A DNA stretch of 6,596 bases from Clostridiales bacterium (GTDB taxonomy: Bacteria; Bacillota; Sulfobacillia; UBA995; UBA9673), in contig DPMO01000073.1 in the NCBI GenBank assembly GCA_003541445.1, positions 1 through 6,596 of the forward strand, read 5' to 3'. Made by a program: the position numbers and the translations under genes. Below the pieces are notes generated by a model. That model saw only the letters and a program-made list of their open reading frames with translations, was not told the origin of the DNA and did no database searches. Shown piece after piece: positions 5,144 to 6,596 of this stretch; position 1 is the stretch's first letter, and each line of letters starts with the position of its first letter.

Positions 5144-6244
5144 TTGGAGAGGAGCAAGATCACGCTCAGCGTCATCAAGGCCGACGTGGGGGGGTGGGTC
5201 GGCCACTCAGGAGTTCACCCGGCCTTGGTCGAGCGGGCCAGGCAGTCGCTCGCCGACGCCGGGGAGATCCTTGTCGACTTCCATGTCACCTCCTGCGGTG
5301 ACGACATGCAACTCATCATGACCCACCGGCAAGGTGTCGACTCCGAGACGGTCCACCGGCTGGCCTGGGACACGTTCGTGGCCTGCACGGCCGTGGCCAA
5401 GAAGATGAAGCTCTACGGAGCCGGGCAGGACCTTCTGAGCGACGCGTTCTCGGGGAACGTGAAGGGCATGGGTCCGGGTGTGGCGGAGATGGAGTTCGAG
5501 GAGCGGCCCTCCGAGCCGGTCATCATCTTCATGGCCGACAAGACGGAGCCGGGAGCCTGGAACTTCCCGCTCTTCAAGATCTTCGCCGACCCGTTCAACA
5601 CCGCCGGCCTGGTCATCGACCCGAAGATGCACGCCGGCTTCCTGTTCGAGGTGCACGACCTCTACGAGAACAAGAAAATCCTCTTCTCCCTCCCGGAGGA
5701 GTACTACGACATCCTGGTCCTCATCGGGGCGGCCGGACGCTACACCATCAAGTCCGTGTACACCAAGGCGGGGGAGATAGCCTCCGTCTCCACGACCCAG
5801 CGCCTCAACCTCATGGCAGGGCGCTACGTGGGGAAGGACGACCCGGTGCTCATCGTCCGGGCGCAGAGCGGCCTTCCGGCCGTCGGTGAGATCCTCGAGC
5901 CTTTCGCCCACCCGCACATCGTCTCCGGCTGGATGCGGGGGTCACACAACGGGCCGCTCATGCCTGTCAGCCAGGCCCAGTCGACCCCGACGCGCTTCGA
6001 CGGGCCGCCCAGGGTGGTCGCCTTCGGGTTCCAGCTCTGCGACGGCCGGCTCATCGGTCCCCAGGACCTGTTCAGAGACCCGGCCTTCGACCGGGCGCGC
6101 TCCGAGGCCCTGGAACTCGCCGATTTCTTCCGGCGCCTGGGCCCGTTCGAGCCTCACCGCCTGCCGCTCGACGAGATGGAGTACACGACGATGCCCGAGG
6201 TCATGAAGAGGCTGAAGGACCGGTTCGAGGACATCGGTGACTAG
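5144..6244 (+). CDS. fbp: Fructose-1,6-bisphosphate aldolase/phosphatase (class V FBPase)
   Basis: This 366-residue cytoplasmic enzyme condenses dihydroxyacetone phosphate with glyceraldehyde 3-phosphate and then removes the 1-phosphate, giving fructose 6-phosphate. Both steps use one active site, making gluconeogenesis one-way. The N-terminus ITLSVIKADVGGWVGH is the family start, so translation begins at the TTG just before it; an upstream GTG at 5063 would add 27 unrelated residues. Expected active-site residues are present: Tyr228 and Schiff-base Lys231 in RYVGKDDP with Asp232/Asp233, and Tyr347 in EMEYTT. All lie one position from the Tyr229/Lys232/Tyr348 I recall for the Sulfolobus enzyme. 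Mg-ligand candidates are Asp14, His21, Asp53, Asp54, Gln95 (GAGQDLLSD) and Asp132 (FMADKTEPGA). WMRGSHNGPLMPVS and TRFDGPPR are further hallmarks. The family is near-universal in gluconeogenic archaea and found in some deep-branching, often thermophilic bacteria. The 248-base gap before it suggests its own promoter; the PHP gene follows 53 bases on. Confidence 0.96.
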   Translation: MERSKITLSVIKADVGGWVGHSGVHPALVERARQSLADAGEILVDFHVTSCGDDMQLIMTHRQGVDSETVHRLAWDTFVACTAVAKKMKLYGAGQDLLSDAFSGNVKGMGPGVAEMEFEERPSEPVIIFMADKTEPGAWNFPLFKIFADPFNTAGLVIDPKMHAGFLFEVHDLYENKKILFSLPEEYYDILVLIGAAGRYTIKSVYTKAGEIASVSTTQRLNLMAGRYVGKDDPVLIVRAQSGLPAVGEILEPFAHPHIVSGWMRGSHNGPLMPVSQAQSTPTRFDGPPRVVAFGFQLCDGRLIGPQDLFRDPAFDRARSEALELADFFRRLGPFEPHRLPLDEMEYTTMPEVMKRLKDRFEDIGD

Positions 6245-6248
6245 AACG

Positions 6249-6261
6249 GTCCGGGTCGGAC
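6249..6261 (+). other. Small hairpin just after the fbp stop
   Basis: GTCCG (6249-6253) and CGGAC (6257-6261) form a five-base-pair stem with a 3-base loop, starting 5 bases after the TAG stop. There is no T-run. It could modestly protect the 3' end or pause polymerase, or be chance in GC-rich sequence. Confidence 0.25.
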
Positions 6262-6297
6262 GGGCGGGTGGCGTGTGAGAGGGCCGGGTGCCGAATC

Positions 6298-6596
6298 GTG
6301 CCGTCCGCGAACGAGGGGGCTGCCGGGCCCCTGAAGCTTCTCGTCGGGTCGTTGCACTGTCATTCGACCGGGTCCGATGGGAGCGGTACTCCCGAGGAGA
6401 TCCTCGAGAAGGCCGCCGCCGTCGGACTGGATTTCGTCGCCATCACCGACCACGTCCCTCAGGTCACCGGGGACGTCCCGGCTGCTCGGCCGCGGCGCCG
6501 CGCCCGTTACGGAGGGCGGAGCCGCGCTTGCGGCGGAGGGACGCCCGTCCGGGCGCCGCTCGTCCACCGTGGGGTCCTGCTGTTGCCGGGGCTGGA
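6298..6596 (+). CDS. PHP-superfamily metallophosphoesterase, N-terminal part (3' end outside window)
   Basis: The frame is open to the right edge. About 99 residues are visible. LVGSLHCHSTGSDGSGTPEE carries the HxH metal motif (His20, His22) and the SDG turn of PHP domains. GLDFVAITDH (His52) is the second conserved metal motif, and LLLPGLE near the edge matches the PGxE strand whose Glu is also a metal ligand. PHP enzymes bind two or three metals and hydrolyse phosphoesters (nucleotides, histidinol phosphate, DNA ends); the substrate cannot be told from this part. GTG at 6298 is the chosen start. It has a distant GAGAGGG (6277-6283), so GTG 6268 remains possible. The stretch between TDH and PGLE (about 6475-6560) is unusually rich in Arg, Gly and Pro and lacks family similarity; a sequencing or real frameshift pair there cannot be excluded. 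It begins 53 bases after fbp and may be co-transcribed. Confidence 0.75.
   Translation, partial: MPSANEGAAGPLKLLVGSLHCHSTGSDGSGTPEEILEKAAAVGLDFVAITDHVPQVTGDVPAARPRRRARYGGRSRACGGGTPVRAPLVHRGVLLLPGL

Noticed and set aside
1..6596. Mobile elements, CRISPR arrays, attachment sites
   Set aside because: No transposase or integrase similarity, no terminal inverted repeats and no regularly spaced repeats were seen.

Overview
The window is a stretch of very GC-rich, gene-dense DNA from what looks like a bacterium. All six recognisable genes read on the + strand. GTG and TTG starts, strong Shine-Dalgarno (SD) sequences and one good sigma-70-type promoter argue for Bacteria. Two enzymes are of types best known from Archaea: an ADP-forming acyl-CoA synthetase and a fructose-1,6-bisphosphate aldolase/phosphatase. 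That mix fits an anaerobic, possibly thermophilic, deep-branching bacterium, such as an uncultured Actinomycetota or Bacillota/Chloroflexota lineage. This placement is inference; no marker gene fixes the taxon.

Layout: (1) 3-533, the C-terminal part of an AAA+ ATPase cut by the left edge. (2) 534-627, a gap with a TTGACC-N17-TAGACT promoter. (3) 628-1656, a diacylglycerol/sphingosine-kinase-fold lipid kinase. (4) 1682-3817, a single-chain (alpha+beta fused) ADP-forming acyl-CoA synthetase with both expected phospho-histidines. (5) 3834-4895, a P-loop NTPase with a BioD-like N-terminus and a DRTGG domain, lacking the phosphotransacetylase domain often attached to this architecture. (6) 4896-5143, a 248-base GC-rich gap with short repeats, a hairpin and a dyad. 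(7) 5144-6244, a complete FBP aldolase/phosphatase starting at TTG. (8) 6298 to the right edge, the N-terminus of a PHP-superfamily metallophosphoesterase.

The lipid kinase, acyl-CoA synthetase and DRTGG protein are separated by only 25 and 16 bases and probably form one transcription unit from the promoter near 562-590. The synthetase would interconvert acyl-CoA (probably acetyl-CoA) and free acid with ATP formation. The FBP aldolase/phosphatase commits triose phosphates to gluconeogenesis. Together they suggest growth on C2/C3 or peptide-type substrates, with substrate-level ATP from acyl-CoA and sugar made by gluconeogenesis. The DRTGG NTPase next to the synthetase is the least understood part and the best candidate for new biology. 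No mobile element, CRISPR array or RNA gene could be supported, and I do not see clear evidence of an entirely new system. Several database-style gene starts in this window would be wrong (562, 1493, 3822, 5063); the starts given here are chosen from SD sequences and family N-termini.
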